Assembly: GCF_002563955.1 (NCBI RefSeq) | Contig: NZ_PDJE01000001.1 | Coordinates: 2,046,001-2,110,000, forward strand | Length of the DNA stretch: 64,000 bases | Origin: Paramicrobacterium agarici | Lineage (GTDB): Bacteria; Actinomycetota; Actinomycetes; Actinomycetales; Microbacteriaceae | Direction of reading: 5' to 3' | In this document: piece after piece, positions 10,790 to 20,906 of the stretch | How positions within the stretch are numbered: the first letter of the stretch is position 1 | Layout: every line of letters begins with the position of its first letter | Program-made: the position numbers and the translations under genes | The notes under the pieces: model-generated | Told to the model about the DNA's origin: nothing | The model's database searches: none | What the model saw: only the letters and a program-made list of their open reading frames with translations

Positions 10790-11427
10790 CGGCCGAGCCG
10801 CGTCCGCTGCACGACGAACCTGTTGAAGCCGAGCTCGAGTCGACCGAGATCGGCTACCACGGCTACATCTGGGATGTCAGACGCGATACGTTCCGCCTGA
10901 ACGACTCGTCCATCACGCGCGAATACCTCGACCACACGGGAGCGGTAGCGATTCTGGCGCTTGACGAACACGATCGCGTGCTTCTCATCAACCAGTATCG
11001 GCACCCCGTGCGTGCTCGACTGTGGGAGATTCCCGCTGGGCTGCTCGACATCACCGCAGAACACCCGCTCGATGCCGCGAAACGCGAGCTCGCCGAGGAG
11101 GCTGACGTCGAGGCGCGAGAGTGGGCGGTGCTCTCGGAGTTCTACACGTCGCCGGGTGCGAGTGACGAGGCGATTCGCATCTACCTTGCGCGCGACATTC
11201 ACGCACGTCCCGAGCGGTTCGACCGCGAAGACGAAGAGGCAGGCATCGAGAAGCGCTGGGTAAGCCTCGACGAGATCGCGGATGCCGTGCGAGCACGTGC
11301 CGTGCAGAACCCGTCCCTGGTCAATGGCGTGCTGTCGGCCTTCGTCGCACGAGAGCGCGGATGGAACGGCCTCGGACCCGCGGACGCGGACTGGCCGCGG
11401 CTGCGTCAGCGAGGCGCCGCGGAATGA
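10786..11427 (+). CDS. NUDIX hydrolase, ADP-ribose pyrophosphatase type
   Basis: A 213-residue NUDIX protein resembling ADP-ribose diphosphatase (NudF; mycobacterial Rv1700). The Nudix box reads [25 protein letters not shown]. The usual Gly after the double Glu is replaced by Asp and there is one extra residue before the first Glu. Both are tolerated in actinobacterial relatives as far as I recall, and the metal-binding REL-x-EE core is intact. It is joined to pyrG and xerD by 4-base overlaps. The order pyrG-nudF-xerD is common in Actinobacteria. Confidence 0.88.
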   Translation: MTAEPRPLHDEPVEAELESTEIGYHGYIWDVRRDTFRLNDSSITREYLDHTGAVAILALDEHDRVLLINQYRHPVRARLWEIPAGLLDITAEHPLDAAKRELAEEADVEAREWAVLSEFYTSPGASDEAIRIYLARDIHARPERFDREDEEAGIEKRWVSLDEIADAVRARAVQNPSLVNGVLSAFVARERGWNGLGPADADWPRLRQRGAAE

Positions 11428-12338
11428 GCCTCGAGCGTTCGGTTGACACGTTCTTGAGGCACGTGCGCATCGAGCGAGGTCTCGCTGAGAACACGGTGTC
11501 CGCGTACACGCGCGATCTTGCTCGGTACCGCGCGTGGCTCGCTGAGAACGAGGTTGCGGATTTTGCGCGCGTGACCAGCTCTCACGTCGTGGCGTTCCTG
11601 CGCAGCCTCACTCAGAACCCCGACAGGCGGCTCTCCCCGACATCCGTCGCCCGCGTGCTCTCGTCGGTGCGCAGCCTGCACCGTTTCCTCCTCGAGGAAC
11701 GCATTGTCGAGATCGACGTCGCGAAAGAGGTCAAACCGCCCCGTCAGCCAGACAAGCTCCCGAAGGCGATCACGATTGCCCAAGTCGAAGCTCTGCTGGC
11801 GACAGCATCCGGAGACTCCCCCCAATCCCTGCGGGACAAGGCCCTGCTCGAGCTGCTCTACGCGACGGGCGCTCGGGTGTCTGAGGTCTGCGCGCTCAAC
11901 GTCGATGACGTCGTCGACACCGATATCGTCCGGCTCACGGGTAAGGGAAACAAGCAGCGGATCGTGCCGATCGGCAGTTTTGCACGGGCAGCTCTCGACG
12001 AGTACCTCGTGCGTGTTCGTCCCGCGCTCTCGGCACGCGGAGCCGCGACTCCAGCACTTTTTCTCGGGCTGCGCGGGCAGCGGGTCTCTCGCCAGAACGC
12101 CTGGCTGATCATCCGCGCTGCTGCCAAGCGTGCCGGCCTCTCGGAGCACGTGTCGCCGCATACGCTGCGGCATTCGTTCGCCACGCACCTGCTGCAGGGC
12201 GGCGCAGACGTCCGCGTCGTGCAGGAGCTGCTCGGCCACTCCTCGGTCGCCACAACGCAGATTTACACACTGGTCACCGCGGACACGTTGCGCGACATGT
12301 ACACGCAATCGCATCCGCGTGCTCGCGCGGGCGCGTAG
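11424..12338 (+). CDS. xerD: Tyrosine recombinase XerD
   Basis: A 304-residue site-specific recombinase that resolves chromosome dimers at dif with XerC. The N-terminal SAM-like core-binding domain covers residues 1-90. The catalytic domain has the full set R151 (TGARVSEV), K174 (TGKGNKQR), H246 and R249 (HTLRHSF), H272 (GHSSVATTQ) and nucleophile Y281. The ATG at 11424 overlaps the previous stop (ATGA) and gives the usual XerD N-terminus. The location next to parA-scpA-scpB supports a housekeeping segregation role rather than a phage integrase. Confidence 0.96.
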   Translation: MSLERSVDTFLRHVRIERGLAENTVSAYTRDLARYRAWLAENEVADFARVTSSHVVAFLRSLTQNPDRRLSPTSVARVLSSVRSLHRFLLEERIVEIDVAKEVKPPRQPDKLPKAITIAQVEALLATASGDSPQSLRDKALLELLYATGARVSEVCALNVDDVVDTDIVRLTGKGNKQRIVPIGSFARAALDEYLVRVRPALSARGAATPALFLGLRGQRVSRQNAWLIIRAAAKRAGLSEHVSPHTLRHSFATHLLQGGADVRVVQELLGHSSVATTQIYTLVTADTLRDMYTQSHPRARAGA

Positions 12339-12424
12339 TTACCGCACGCCTGCGCGGTGAACCGGCATCGCGCCGGTACAATCGAGCACGACCACATTAC
12401 GAGAAGCGAAGAATGAGGCATGCA

Positions 12425-13309
12425 GTGGCCACAATCGATAACACGGAGGCCGCGGCAGACGCATCGAAGACGGAGCTCGGCCCCACGGGTCGCCCTCTCC
12501 GCGATTTTCCCGAGCCGTCGCCGCTCAAGGGCCACGGTCCCGCGCGCGTGATCGCTCTCTGCAATCAGAAGGGCGGCGTGGGAAAGACGACAACGACGAT
12601 CAGCGTCGGGGCGTCGCTTGCCGCGTACGGTCGCAAGGTGCTGTGCATCGACTTCGATCCGCAGGGCGCGCTGTCCGCTGGTCTCGGGGTCACCACACAT
12701 GATGACCCGACGATCTACGACCTGCTGCTGTCGAACAAGACGGAACCGCGCAGCGCGATCAAGCCCACGAACGTCGCCGGTCTCGACGTCATTCCGGCGA
12801 ACATTGACCTTTCCGCCGCCGAGGTCCATCTCGTCGGCGAGGTCGCGCGCGAGCAGATTCTCGCACGCGTGCTGCGCAGCATCTCGAACGACTACGACGT
12901 TGTACTCATTGACTGCCAGCCGTCTCTCGGTCTGCTCACGGTCAACGCGCTCACCGCTGCCCACGGCGTTCTCATTCCGCTCGAGTGTGAATTCTTCGCC
13001 CTTCGCGGCGTCGCGCTGCTCATCGAGACGATTGAGAAGGTGAAGGATCGTCTCAATCCGGCACTCACGCTCGACGGAATCGTCGCCACCATGTTCGACG
13101 CGCGCACCTTGCACTCACGCGAGGTTCTCGACCGCGTGGTCGAGGCTTTCGGTGACGACGTGCTCGACACCGTGATTGGGCGCACGGTGAAATTCCCCGA
13201 TGCCTCGGTCGCGGGCATGCCGATCACCGACTTCGCTCCGGAGCACAACGCGGCGAAGGCCTACCGTCAGCTCGCGCGGGAGCTGGTTGCGCGTGGCGCC
13301 GTCGCCTGA
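12425..13309 (+). CDS. ParA-family chromosome partitioning ATPase
   Basis: A deviant Walker A ATPase of 294 residues. NQKGGVGKTTTT lies near residue 48, FDPQGALSAGL follows as the switch region, and CQPSLGLLT is the downstream motif. I choose GTG 12425, which has GAGG 6 bases upstream; ATG 12413 (four codons earlier) is possible. A TACAAT hexamer at 12377-12382 is a candidate -10. It immediately precedes scpA and scpB, so it is the 'orphan' ParA of the actinobacterial segregation cluster rather than the origin-proximal parAB. No parB follows. Confidence 0.93.
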   Translation: MATIDNTEAAADASKTELGPTGRPLRDFPEPSPLKGHGPARVIALCNQKGGVGKTTTTISVGASLAAYGRKVLCIDFDPQGALSAGLGVTTHDDPTIYDLLLSNKTEPRSAIKPTNVAGLDVIPANIDLSAAEVHLVGEVAREQILARVLRSISNDYDVVLIDCQPSLGLLTVNALTAAHGVLIPLECEFFALRGVALLIETIEKVKDRLNPALTLDGIVATMFDARTLHSREVLDRVVEAFGDDVLDTVIGRTVKFPDASVAGMPITDFAPEHNAAKAYRQLARELVARGAVA

Positions 13310-14144
13310 TGCCTCGGCATCGGCTGCCGAGCTCGACGGTACGGCCGAGGAGACCACCGATTCGGGCGGCTTTCGTGTTGCCCTGAGCAACTTCGAGGGC
13401 CCGTTCGACCTGCTTCTCTCCCTCATCGCCAAACACGAGCTCGACATTACCGAAGTCGCCCTCTCGCGCGTTACCGACGAGTTCATCTCGTACCTGCGCG
13501 ACGTCGAAACCGAGAAAGAACTTGATCAGGCCTCGGAGTTCCTCGTGGTCGCGGCCACGCTCCTCGACCTCAAGATCGCTGGCCTGCTCCCGCAGGGCGA
13601 GCTCGTCGACGCCGAGGACGTCGCCCTGCTTGAAGCTCGCGATCTGCTCTTCGCCCGGCTTCTGCAGTACCGCGCGTTCAAAGAAGCATCCGCCTGGTTT
13701 GCGGGCACTTTCGACGTCGAGTCTGCTCGGCACCCGCGCACCGTCCGACTCGAGCAGAAGTACCGAAACCGCACGCCCGAACTGGTTTGGACGCTCACGC
13801 TCGACGACTTCGCAGCCCTCGCGACGCTCGCGTTCACGCCCAAAGAGGTACCCGTTGTGGGCCTCGACCACCTGCATGCGCCGCTCGTCAGCATTCGTGA
13901 ACAGGCGGCGTACATCGTCGGCATCTTGCGGGTCGGCGAACCCGTGACGTTCCGGCAGCTCATCGCCGGCGCGGGGGAGAAGGGCGTCATCGTCGCCCGG
14001 TTCATCGCTGTGCTTGAGTTGTACCGGCACGCCGCACTCACGTTCGAGCAGCTGGAGCCGCTGGGCGAGCTCACACTTCGCTGGACCAGCGAGCAATGGT
14101 CAGAAGAGAATCTTGCGAATCTGGGGGCAGATTATGACGGCTGA
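13293..14144 (+). CDS. scpA: Segregation and condensation protein A
   Basis: The kleisin subunit of the bacterial SMC condensin, 283 residues from GTG 13293, which has GGGAG about 10 bases upstream and overlaps parA. The family core starts at FEGPFDLLLSLIAKHELDI and continues with FLVVAATLLDLKIAGLLP. The C-terminal winged helix (residues about 215-283) would contact the SMC head. Overlap with parA and with scpB supports one operon. Confidence 0.94.
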   Translation: MAPSPDASASAAELDGTAEETTDSGGFRVALSNFEGPFDLLLSLIAKHELDITEVALSRVTDEFISYLRDVETEKELDQASEFLVVAATLLDLKIAGLLPQGELVDAEDVALLEARDLLFARLLQYRAFKEASAWFAGTFDVESARHPRTVRLEQKYRNRTPELVWTLTLDDFAALATLAFTPKEVPVVGLDHLHAPLVSIREQAAYIVGILRVGEPVTFRQLIAGAGEKGVIVARFIAVLELYRHAALTFEQLEPLGELTLRWTSEQWSEENLANLGADYDG

Positions 14145-14769
14145 GCAGACAGAGACAGACATGCCGACGGCGGATGCTGACGAGGCAGCGGCCTCTACCC
14201 GGAATGCCCTCGACGGCGTTGATCTCGACCGCGCGATCGAAGCGCTGCTCATGGTCGCCGACGAGCCGCAGAGCGTCATGGGGCTCGCAACGGCCCTGAA
14301 CTCTCCGGTGAAGGAGATCTCGGCTGCGGTCGAGCGCCTCGTCGCCGACTATGACGGTGTCGACGGGTGCATTCGTCGCGGGTTCGAACTTCGCGAGGTC
14401 GGCGGCGGGTGGCGCATCTACGTGCGGTCCGACTATGACGAGGTCGTCGCTGCCTACGTGTCCGAGCAGAACCCGAGCAAGCTCTCTCAGGCGGCACTGG
14501 AGACACTTGCGGTCATCGCCTACAAGCAGCCGATTTCGAGGGGGGCGATCGCGTCGATCCGCGCCGTGAACGTCGACTCCGTCGTACGGACGCTGCTCGG
14601 CCGCGGATTGATCACTGAAGCTTTCACTGACAGCGAGACCGGCGCGATCAACTACGCCACGACAGATCTGCTGCTCCAGCAGCTCGGTATCAACTCGCTC
14701 GACGAGCTGCCGCCCATCTCGCCGCTGCTCGCCGATGGATCGGAGGGGTTTGACGACGATGTCCGATAA
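14134..14769 (+). CDS. scpB: Segregation and condensation protein B
   Basis: A 211-residue two-winged-helix protein that dimerises and binds ScpA. The family segments LDRAIEALLMVADEPQS, LSQAALETLAVIAYKQPISR and the recognition stretch VRTLLGRGLI are visible. The N-terminal 25 residues are an acidic, poorly conserved extension. The ATG at 14134 follows a GGGGG site and overlaps scpA by 11 bases. Confidence 0.95.
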   Translation: MTAEQTETDMPTADADEAAASTRNALDGVDLDRAIEALLMVADEPQSVMGLATALNSPVKEISAAVERLVADYDGVDGCIRRGFELREVGGGWRIYVRSDYDEVVAAYVSEQNPSKLSQAALETLAVIAYKQPISRGAIASIRAVNVDSVVRTLLGRGLITEAFTDSETGAINYATTDLLLQQLGINSLDELPPISPLLADGSEGFDDDVR

Positions 14770-15613
14770 TTCAGCGCTTGAACCGGCCGGGGTTCGCCTG
14801 CAGAAGGTGCTCGCCGCGGCGGGGGTTGCGTCACGTCGCGTCTGCGAGCAGCTCATCGCCGACGGGCGGGTGAGCGTCAATGGGGCGGTCGTGACGGTGC
14901 TGGGAACGCGCATCGACCCGAGTGAAGATCAGGTCGCCGTCGACGGCAAGGCCGTGCAGCTCGATGCCACAAAGCGATACGTCATGCTGAACAAGCCGCG
15001 CGGGATCGTCAGCTCCATGCGCGACGAGCAGGGCCGGCCTGATCTGTCACGGTTCACTTCTCACATGGACGAACGCCTGTTCAACGTCGGTCGGCTCGAT
15101 GTCGAAACGTCCGGACTTCTCATTCTCACGAATGATGGCGAGATCGCGCACGTGCTGGCCCATCCATCTTTTGGCGTTGCCAAGACCTACGTCGCGAAGG
15201 TGCGCGGCAGTGTCGAACCGCGCACGCTCACCGAACTGAAATCGGGCATCACGCTCGACGACGGCCTGATCGCCGTCGATGCGGTTCGTGTGATTGACGC
15301 GCAGGGCGCGGAGTCCAGTCTCGTCGAGCTCACGATCCACTCGGGCCGCAACCGGATCGTGCGCCGCATGATGGCGGCGGTTGGACACCCGGTCATTGAC
15401 CTTGTGCGACGCAGCTTCGGTCCGCTGCACCTGGGAACGCTGCGCGCGGGGCAGATGCGCGAGCTGACGAAGGACGAGCTTGGCAGCATCCTGACCCTTG
15501 CGCGCGATGCTCACGTGACGGGAGAGATCGCCTCGAAGGACTACGAGTCGGGCGCTGTTTCCGCAGGGACGCGTCGTCCGGGCTCCTCGGTGCCGCAGAA
15601 GGGAAAAAGGTGA
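14759..15613 (+). CDS. rluB: 23S rRNA pseudouridine synthase RluB-type
   Basis: A 284-residue RsuA/RluB-family enzyme. An S4 domain (residues about 12-60, beginning RLQKVLAAAGVASRR) precedes the catalytic domain with GRLDVETSGLLILTND, where Asp114 is the catalytic residue. The RluB family modifies the uridine at 23S position 2605 (Escherichia coli numbering), which corresponds to base 1326 here. GGAGGGG is 10 bases before ATG 14759. It forms a GTGA overlap with tyrA and follows scpB, a common gene order. Confidence 0.92.
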   Translation: MSDNSALEPAGVRLQKVLAAAGVASRRVCEQLIADGRVSVNGAVVTVLGTRIDPSEDQVAVDGKAVQLDATKRYVMLNKPRGIVSSMRDEQGRPDLSRFTSHMDERLFNVGRLDVETSGLLILTNDGEIAHVLAHPSFGVAKTYVAKVRGSVEPRTLTELKSGITLDDGLIAVDAVRVIDAQGAESSLVELTIHSGRNRIVRRMMAAVGHPVIDLVRRSFGPLHLGTLRAGQMRELTKDELGSILTLARDAHVTGEIASKDYESGAVSAGTRRPGSSVPQKGKR

Positions 15614-16731
15614 ACGCTCTGACTCCTCCGATCGTCGACCCCACACAGAACGGTGCTCGACTCGACGCGAGCGTTCGAATCGTCGGAACCGGACTTCTCG
15701 GAGCGAGCATCGGTCTCGCTCTCACGGACAAAGGTCTCGACGTCGCTCTCGCCGACGCCTCGCCCTCGCAGCTGCGCCTCGCGATCGATTATGGCGCAGG
15801 CCGGGCCGCCGCTCCGACCGACGATCCCGACCTCATCGTCGTCGCCGTGCCACCCGACGTTGTCGCCGACGTCATCGCCGCAGAGCTTGCGCAGTATCCG
15901 CGCGCCGTCGTCACCGATGTGGCGAGCGTCAAGACGGGGCCGTACCTCGATCTGACCAGCCGCGGGCTCGATCTCTCTCTCTACATCGGCTCGCACCCGA
16001 TGGCAGGACGAGAGCGCGGCGGAGCCATTTCGGCGCGAGCCGACCTCTTCGTCGGCCGTCCGTGGGTCGTGTGTCGCGACGCTTCCACACCGCGACGAGC
16101 GCTTGCGATCATCGAAGACCTCGCCCTTGACCTGGGCGCGACCCCGATCGAGATGACGCCTGACCAGCACGACGAGGCTGTGGGGCTCGTGTCGCACGTT
16201 CCGCAGCTCGTCGCGAGTCTTCTCGCCGCACGCCTCGTCGACGCGCCAGACGAAGCGCTGCGCCTCTCCGGTCAGGGCCTGCGCGATACCGTGCGCATCG
16301 CGTCGAGCACCCCTGAGCTGTGGGTGCAGATTCTCGGTGCCAACAGCGCCCCCGTCGCCGAAGCGCTCAGCGCGCTGCGCTCCGACCTCGACGCCATCAT
16401 CGGCGCGCTCGAAGACACGGATGCTGTCGGAGCCCGCCGTCGCATCGCTGACGCGATCGCCGCAGGCAACGTGGGCGTGGCGAGGCTTCCGGGTAAGCAC
16501 GGGCAGGACCGCCGCTTCGCACAGATCGTCGTCATGGTTGACGACACCCCTGGGCAGCTCGGAAAGCTTCTCACCGAACTCGGTGAGATCAATGTCAACA
16601 TGGAGGACCTTCGCCTTGAGCACTCACCGGGAACAGCGGTGGGCTTGGCCGAGATCAGCGTCCTCCCCGAGGTCAAGCAGCGCACCATCGAGGATCTCGA
16701 GGCGCGGGGCTGGCGGATTGCGAGCGTGTGA
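15610..16731 (+). CDS. tyrA: Prephenate dehydrogenase
   Basis: A 373-residue NAD(P)-dependent prephenate dehydrogenase for tyrosine synthesis. The Rossmann motif is [17 protein letters not shown] (residues about 22-38). [11 protein letters not shown] near 134 is the substrate-binding loop with the active-site His. A C-terminal ACT domain (residues about 300-373, [18 protein letters not shown]) suggests feedback control by an aromatic amino acid. It overlaps rluB and cmk by GTGA junctions. Confidence 0.95.
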   Translation: MNALTPPIVDPTQNGARLDASVRIVGTGLLGASIGLALTDKGLDVALADASPSQLRLAIDYGAGRAAAPTDDPDLIVVAVPPDVVADVIAAELAQYPRAVVTDVASVKTGPYLDLTSRGLDLSLYIGSHPMAGRERGGAISARADLFVGRPWVVCRDASTPRRALAIIEDLALDLGATPIEMTPDQHDEAVGLVSHVPQLVASLLAARLVDAPDEALRLSGQGLRDTVRIASSTPELWVQILGANSAPVAEALSALRSDLDAIIGALEDTDAVGARRRIADAIAAGNVGVARLPGKHGQDRRFAQIVVMVDDTPGQLGKLLTELGEINVNMEDLRLEHSPGTAVGLAEISVLPEVKQRTIEDLEARGWRIASV

Positions 16732-17414
16732 GCGTGTCACAGATCTTCGTGGCGATCGACGGGCCGGCGGGCTCGGGCAAGTCGAGCATTTCGAAGGCGG
16801 CGGCCGAGCGGCTGGGATACAACTACCTCGACACGGGGGCAGCGTATCGGGCGCTCGCGTGGTGGGTGCTCGAGCGGGGGATGCCGACGGCCGACAGCGA
16901 CACGATCGTCGATGCGCTCCCGGACTGGGACTACAACATCGGCGTCGACCCCGATAACTACTACGTTGCCGTCGGCGAGACCGACGTCACGAACGCGATT
17001 CGTGAGCCGAGGGTGACGAGCGTCGTCAGCTCCGTCGCGCGAGTCCCCAAGATCCGCGAGCACGTCAATGCGCTGTTTCGCGACATCATGCGCTCGGCGC
17101 CGCAGCACGGCATCATCGTCGAGGGCCGGGACATCACGACAGTCGTAGCTCCCGATGCTCCCGTACGCATTCTTCTGACCGCATCGGAAGAGGTTAGAAT
17201 GGCCAGGCGCTCGGCGGAGCTGGCCAATGAGAAGGCGACGGAGGTCGCCGATCAGCTGCGCAAGCGCGACGCCGCGGACTCGCGCGTCGTCGATTTCATG
17301 ACAGCGGCGGACGGCGTCGTTACTGTCGATTCGACAACCCTCACCTTCGACCAGACCGTCGACGCAGTTCTCGACGTGATCGAACAGCAGACCTCAAGGA
17401 CGGCACATGGCTGA
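16728..17414 (+). CDS. cmk: Cytidylate kinase
   Basis: A 228-residue (d)CMP kinase. The P-loop is GPAGSGKS at 12-19, followed by [14 protein letters not shown] and the conserved [10 protein letters not shown] before the LID. Length is typical. It starts at GTG inside the tyrA stop and overlaps der by 8 bases. The cmk-der pair is conserved across Actinobacteria. Confidence 0.96.
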   Translation: MSVSQIFVAIDGPAGSGKSSISKAAAERLGYNYLDTGAAYRALAWWVLERGMPTADSDTIVDALPDWDYNIGVDPDNYYVAVGETDVTNAIREPRVTSVVSSVARVPKIREHVNALFRDIMRSAPQHGIIVEGRDITTVVAPDAPVRILLTASEEVRMARRSAELANEKATEVADQLRKRDAADSRVVDFMTAADGVVTVDSTTLTFDQTVDAVLDVIEQQTSRTAHG

Positions 17415-18921
17415 TCAGACGCCCGACGACGACCGGTACGACTCCGACGACAAGCTCGCCGAGCACCTGGACTCGCTCGATGACGACGTCATCGAGCAGC
17501 GCGCCGACACCCTTCGGCGAGGTCTTGACGACTATGAGCTCGACGAGTCCGACCTCGAGATGCTCGCTGCGGCGGCCGAGGGACCCGAGGCGATTCGCTA
17601 CCTTCCGACGCTCCCGGTCGTCGCGATTGTCGGGCGGCCGAACGTTGGCAAGTCCGCCCTCGTCAACCGCATCCTCGGCCGACGCGAGGCGGTCGTCGAA
17701 GACACCCCTGGTGTGACGCGGGACCGCGTCTCGTATCGCGCAGAGTGGAACGGACGGCACTTCACCGTCGTGGACACAGGTGGCTGGGAACCAGATGCCA
17801 AGGGCATCGACGCCTCCGTCGCGGCGCAAGCAGAGGTGGCGATTGATCTCGCTGACGCTGTCGTGTTCGTCGTCGATGCGAACGTCGGTGCCACGAGCAC
17901 AGACGAGCACGTCGTTCGGCTTCTCCGCAAGGTGAAGAAGCCCGTGTACCTCGTTGCAAATAAGGTCGACGACGTACGGCAGGAGCCGAACACGGCCGTT
18001 CTCTGGTCGCTCGGGCTGGGGGAGCCATACGGGGTTTCCGCGCTTCACGGTCGCGGCGTCGCCGACCTGCTTGATCTGATTCTTGACAAACTGCCAGAGG
18101 TCTCGGCTGTCGCCAAGCGCGAGATCGGCGGTCCGCGCCGCGTCGCGATCGTCGGCCGGCCGAACGTGGGCAAATCGAGCCTGCTCAACAAAGCGGCGGG
18201 CGAGGAACGCGTGGTCGTGAACGACATCGCGGGAACGACGCGCGACCCGGTTGACGAGCAGGTCGAGATCGGCGGAAAGGTCTGGCGCTTCGTCGACACC
18301 GCCGGCATCCGTCGTCGCGTGCACATGCAGCAGGGCGCAGACTTCTACGCGTCGTTGCGCACGAGCGCCGCTCTCGAAAAGGCCGAGGTCGGCGTCGTCG
18401 TCATCGACGTGAGCGAGCCGATCTCTGAACAGGACGTGCGCATCGTCGACCTCGTGCTGCAATCGGGTCGCGCACTCGTGCTCGCGTTCAACAAGTGGGA
18501 TCTGCTCGACGACGAGCGGCGCTGGTACCTCGAGCGTGAGATCGAGCAGGACCTGGGCCACGTATCGTGGGCGCCTCGCGTGAATATCTCGGCGCAAACG
18601 GGGCGCCACCTCGAGAAGCTTGTTCCCGCGCTTGAGCGCGCGCTGGAGTCATGGGACACGCGCATCGCCACGGGAAAGTTCAACGCGTTCCTCGCGGAAC
18701 TCGTGGCGGAGCATCCGCACCCTCTCCGCGGAGGAAAGCAGCCTCGCGTGCTCTTCGGCACGCAAGCGTCCACGCGTCCTCCCACATTCGTGTTGTTCAC
18801 GACCGGCTTCCTCGATCCCGGCTACCGACGGTTCGTTCAGCGGCGACTCCGCGAGATTTATGGCTTCGAGGGAAGTCCCATCGTCATCAACATGCGGGTG
18901 CGCGAACGACGTAAACGATGA
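17407..18921 (+). CDS. der: Ribosome-assembly GTPase Der (EngA)
   Basis: A 504-residue double-GTPase protein required for 50S subunit assembly. The two G domains begin with [14 protein letters not shown] and [14 protein letters not shown]. Matching G3 (DTGG, DTAG) and G4 (NKVD, NKWD) motifs are present, and a C-terminal KH-like domain ends at KR-rich residues. An acidic N-terminal extension of about 65 residues precedes the first GTPase, as in other actinobacterial members. Confidence 0.97.
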   Translation: MADQTPDDDRYDSDDKLAEHLDSLDDDVIEQRADTLRRGLDDYELDESDLEMLAAAAEGPEAIRYLPTLPVVAIVGRPNVGKSALVNRILGRREAVVEDTPGVTRDRVSYRAEWNGRHFTVVDTGGWEPDAKGIDASVAAQAEVAIDLADAVVFVVDANVGATSTDEHVVRLLRKVKKPVYLVANKVDDVRQEPNTAVLWSLGLGEPYGVSALHGRGVADLLDLILDKLPEVSAVAKREIGGPRRVAIVGRPNVGKSSLLNKAAGEERVVVNDIAGTTRDPVDEQVEIGGKVWRFVDTAGIRRRVHMQQGADFYASLRTSAALEKAEVGVVVIDVSEPISEQDVRIVDLVLQSGRALVLAFNKWDLLDDERRWYLEREIEQDLGHVSWAPRVNISAQTGRHLEKLVPALERALESWDTRIATGKFNAFLAELVAEHPHPLRGGKQPRVLFGTQASTRPPTFVLFTTGFLDPGYRRFVQRRLREIYGFEGSPIVINMRVRERRKR

Positions 18922-18955
18922 CTCGGTACCCTCCACCTCGTGAGAGTCTTGGAGG

Positions 18956-19870
18956 GTGGCAGACATCATCGCTCCGGAACCTGGCGAACCGAGACGGCCG
19001 TTCGGCCCGCGCGATTCCGGCGACGCCTGGGTCGAGGGCGAGCGTGGGCGCTTCTGGGGACGCTACGGCGCTGCCGGTTTGCTCGCGTGGGATCCGGCGA
19101 GGGGCGTGCTCCTGCAGCATCGCGCTGAATGGAGCGACCAAGGCGGCACCTGGGGGCTTCCGGGTGGCGCTCTGCACGCGGGGGAGCGCGCGATAGACGG
19201 CGCCCTCCGCGAGGCACACGAAGAAGCTGCTGTGCCCGCAGGCCAGCTGATTCCCCGCGCGACATCGACGTTTTCTGTCGGGTACTGGAGCTACACGACC
19301 GTCATTGCGGACGTACACACGAGCTTTGAGCCTTTGATGAACGATCACGAGAGCATCGCCCTCGAATGGGTTCCGGTCGACAGCGTCGCGTCCGCTCCGC
19401 TTCACCCTGGACTCGAGGCATCCTGGCCGCGCTTGCGGTCGTTGCTCGGACGAGCGCCGCAGCTCGTCGTCGATGCGGCGAATGTTGTCGGATCGCGCCC
19501 CAATGGATGGTGGCGAGACCGCTTCGCCGCCGCCGAGCGTTTGCGCGACAGGCTCGAGTCGTTGAGCGGCGTTGGAATCGCCGATGACGATGATCCATCG
19601 CTTCGATGGTCACCCGAGATCACGATGGTCGTCGAAGGCAAGGCTCGTGGCGTGGAGAATTCTGCTCACGTCCGCGTGGTGGACGCTCCCGCGGAGGGCG
19701 ACGATGAGATCGTGGAGCAGGTGGCCGCGCTGATCGCCGGCCAAACAGAGAACGATGTGACGGTGATCACGAGCGACCGAGAGTTGGCCGCTCGTGTCGA
19801 CGAGCGAGGAGGTCGCGTGCACGGAGCGGCTTGGCTGTTGGAGCGCATGGACGCGGTGACCGATCAATGA
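18956..19870 (+). CDS. NUDIX hydrolase fused to a PIN-like (NYN/YacP-type) nuclease domain
   Basis: A 304-residue two-domain protein. Residues about 35-150 are a NUDIX domain with an intact box, GALHAGE-RAIDGAL-REAHEEAAV (71-93). Residues about 168-300 look like a PIN/NYN nuclease. Strand LVVDAANVVG supplies Asp173 and Asn176, GDDEIVEQ supplies Asp249 and Asp250, and TSDRELAARV supplies Asp274, the usual acidic set. The chosen GTG start abuts a GGAGG, so the true start is a little uncertain. It lies 35 bases after der and overlaps the next gene by ATGA. The combination suggests nucleotide- or RNA-end processing, but no function is known to me. Confidence 0.8.
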   Translation: MADIIAPEPGEPRRPFGPRDSGDAWVEGERGRFWGRYGAAGLLAWDPARGVLLQHRAEWSDQGGTWGLPGGALHAGERAIDGALREAHEEAAVPAGQLIPRATSTFSVGYWSYTTVIADVHTSFEPLMNDHESIALEWVPVDSVASAPLHPGLEASWPRLRSLLGRAPQLVVDAANVVGSRPNGWWRDRFAAAERLRDRLESLSGVGIADDDDPSLRWSPEITMVVEGKARGVENSAHVRVVDAPAEGDDEIVEQVAALIAGQTENDVTVITSDRELAARVDERGGRVHGAAWLLERMDAVTDQ

Positions 19871-20709
19871 CCGACCTCGACCGGCTGCGGGGCGATTGGG
19901 AGACGTTGCGTCACGACCGTGAAGCGCAGATGACCGGCCCTCGCAGTCCGCTCGCGTTCGTCTGGGGAGCTCACGTCACAGAGCCTGACACGGCTGTTCC
20001 GCCCGCTCCTGGTCGCTGGGCGCCACTCGACGAAGGGCGCGGGCTTCGCGTGACGGCCACCGCCGACGAGGGAATTCACATTGACGGTCGTCTCGTCGAT
20101 GGCGAAGCTGAGCTGTACTGGCTCGCGCTTGACGGGCCAACAAGGGCCCAGTTCTCTGATGGCAGCGAAGGTGTCGTCTTCAGCTACGACGGAACGAAAT
20201 TCGCCCTGCAGGTGTGGAATGCCGAAGCCGACCGTATGCAGCGTTTCGATCACATCGCAACGTTTGCATACGGCGCGCAGTGGGTGGTTCCCGCGCGCAT
20301 CACTGAGCCGCGGGAGGGACGCACGGTGGCGATCTCGCACTTTCGCGACCCTCACCCGGTCGAGGTTCCGGTCGTCGCCGAGGTGGTCCTCACGATCGAC
20401 GAACGGTACTACATCCTGCAGGCGACTGAACACGAGGGAACGCTCACGATTCCGTTCCGCGACGACACCAATGGCGTCAGCTCGTACGGAGCCGGGCGTG
20501 TGCTGGAGCTTCCGCTCTCGGGGCCAAACGCTGTGAAAGTCGGAGACGTCGCGTTCGTCGATCTCAACCGCTCCAGACTGCTTCCGTGCGCGTTCAGTCC
20601 GGCGTGGAACTGCCCGCTGCCGCCGAGCGACAACGTGCTCCCCATCGCAATCGACGCGGGTGAGAAATGGCCAGTGGATGCTGCGGGGCAGCCTCTCGAT
20701 GCTGAGTGA
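19867..20709 (+). CDS. DUF1684 family protein
   Basis: A 280-residue soluble protein. The C-terminal signature LPCAFSPAWNCPLPPSDNVLPIAIDAGEK (abridged: Cys-x-x-x-Pro-x-Trp-Asn-Cys-Pro-Leu-Pro-Pro) is characteristic of DUF1684 proteins, which are widespread in Actinobacteria and have no assigned biochemical role. It overlaps the NUDIX-PIN gene by four bases, so it closes the plus-strand operon. No signal peptide is seen. Confidence 0.88.
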   Translation: MTDLDRLRGDWETLRHDREAQMTGPRSPLAFVWGAHVTEPDTAVPPAPGRWAPLDEGRGLRVTATADEGIHIDGRLVDGEAELYWLALDGPTRAQFSDGSEGVVFSYDGTKFALQVWNAEADRMQRFDHIATFAYGAQWVVPARITEPREGRTVAISHFRDPHPVEVPVVAEVVLTIDERYYILQATEHEGTLTIPFRDDTNGVSSYGAGRVLELPLSGPNAVKVGDVAFVDLNRSRLLPCAFSPAWNCPLPPSDNVLPIAIDAGEKWPVDAAGQPLDAE

Positions 20710-20792
20710 CTCCGGCCCGGTAACCGCGTGGTCACGAGCACCCGCTTGGACACGCTAGACTAGACGAGTTGTTTTCGGGACACCGGGAACAT

Positions 20793-20866
20793 CGGGTTGT
20801 GGCGCAGCTTGGTAGCGCACCTCACTGGGGGTGAGGGGGTCGCAGGTTCAAATCCTGTCAACCCGA
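20793..20866 (+). tRNA. tRNA-Pro (anticodon GGG)
   Basis: A cloverleaf can be drawn. Acceptor CGGGTTG (20793-20799) pairs with CAACCCG (20859-20865), with A as discriminator. The D arm is GCGC..GCGC, and the anticodon stem CCTCA/TGAGG encloses the loop CTGGGGG with anticodon GGG. The T arm is GCAGG-TTCAAAT-CCTGT. CCA is not encoded. This is the only tRNA in the window. The sequence downstream looks like a used integration spot. Confidence 0.95.
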
Positions 20867-20871
20867 CGAAA

Positions 20872-20906
20872 AAGCTCTGATGGGAAGCGGTTTCTCGTCA
20901 GGGCTT
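20872..20906 (+). terminator. Terminator of tRNA-Pro
   Basis: An 11-bp stem with two G-T pairs joins AAGCTCTGATG (20872-20882) and CGTCAGGGCTT (20896-20906). It is followed by the pyrimidine-rich CTCTCGTTTCT, right after the tRNA 3' end. Confidence 0.7.

Noticed and set aside
11424..12338. XerD as a phage or island integrase
   Set aside because: It sits in the conserved nudF-xerD-parA-scpAB context and has normal XerD length and catalytic residues.
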